Shown: in pieces, positions 13,360-13,563 of the stretch | How positions within the stretch are numbered: position 1 is the stretch's first letter | How the letters are laid out: each line of letters opens with the position of its first letter | NCBI GenBank assembly: GCA_032111745.1 | Contig: JAULUH010000451.1 | Coordinates: forward strand, 1 to 13,563 | Reading direction: 5' to 3' | DNA length: 13,563 nt | Source: JAULUH01 sp032111745 | Lineage (GTDB): Bacteria > Chloroflexota > Anaerolineae > JAAEKA01 | Translations under genes and position numbers: made by a program | The notes under the pieces: generated by a model | Told to the model about the DNA's origin: nothing | Databases searched by the model: none | What the model saw: the letters and a program-made list of their open reading frames with translations, nothing else

Positions 13360-13563
13360 CCGACGGATGCATTAGTCCATCGCAGTCACTACCATACCAC
13401 AACATACTCTCAAACCGCAACGATAGTGCAACGATTCCACCCTTGAATGCGGTCAAGATCGACCGATTTTTAGCGCCCCTGGATCCAGCATATACCGCCG
13501 GAGCGGCGGGCCCAAGGGCATCCAACGAGCACCGGCCGGTGGTGCAACGAAACTGTAACGGGT

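Noticed and set aside
13136..13525. 129-codon minus-strand open frame at the right end
   Set aside because: It runs through two inverted repeats, has no recognisable motif or ribosome binding site, and its end repeats the palindrome-encoded NPTALG-type peptide.
1..13563. tRNA, rRNA, riboswitch or insertion sequence
   Set aside because: I saw no tRNA cloverleaf elements, rRNA segments, known riboswitch cores, transposase motifs or target-site duplications, though a structured leader could be missed without covariance search.

Overview
This is a GC-rich bacterial chromosome segment with ten confidently called protein genes, no RNA genes and no clear mobile element. Gene content points to a Chloroflexota-like bacterium, though this is an inference from gene content and repeats and not a proof: a mevalonate kinase of the archaeal/Chloroflexota style, MutS2 with an Smr tail, proBA, and short tandem repeats in the gaps between genes.

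Layout. A class V PLP-dependent enzyme (203-1378, minus) diverges from a compact plus-strand operon: mevalonate kinase (1739-2761), a UbiD-family prenyl-FMN decarboxylase (2758-4089, start overlapping the kinase stop) and the RNA ligase/2'-5' phosphodiesterase-like protein ThpR (4101-4688). A strong hairpin follows directly. A lone SLOG/LOG-like protein (4832-5335, plus) converges on a minus-strand operon read from right to left: glutamate 5-kinase proB (9244-10368), gamma-glutamyl phosphate reductase proA (7808-9091), a calcineurin-type metallophosphoesterase (6780-7811) and a GNAT acyltransferase-like protein (5580-6776). Divergent from proB is mutS2 (10662-13127, plus). The last 436 bases hold no convincing gene but contain two sizeable inverted repeats.

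How the genes work together. proB and proA carry out the first two steps of proline synthesis from glutamate. Mevalonate kinase makes mevalonate 5-phosphate. The adjacent UbiD protein is the most interesting neighbour, because in the archaeal mevalonate pathway a UbiD homologue decarboxylates trans-anhydromevalonate 5-phosphate to isopentenyl phosphate. The pairing suggests this bacterium may use that route, but the dehydratase and isopentenyl phosphate kinase it would need are not in the window.

Regulation and intergenic DNA. mevalonate kinase and mutS2 both have a TATACT -10 box so close to the ATG (6 and 9 bases) that leaderless or nearly leaderless mRNAs are expected. proB has a promoter overlapped by a perfect 8-4-8 dyad. 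Three intergenic regions (about 1589-1675, 5420-5576, 10499-10616) carry the same family of 10-base and 19-base repeats.
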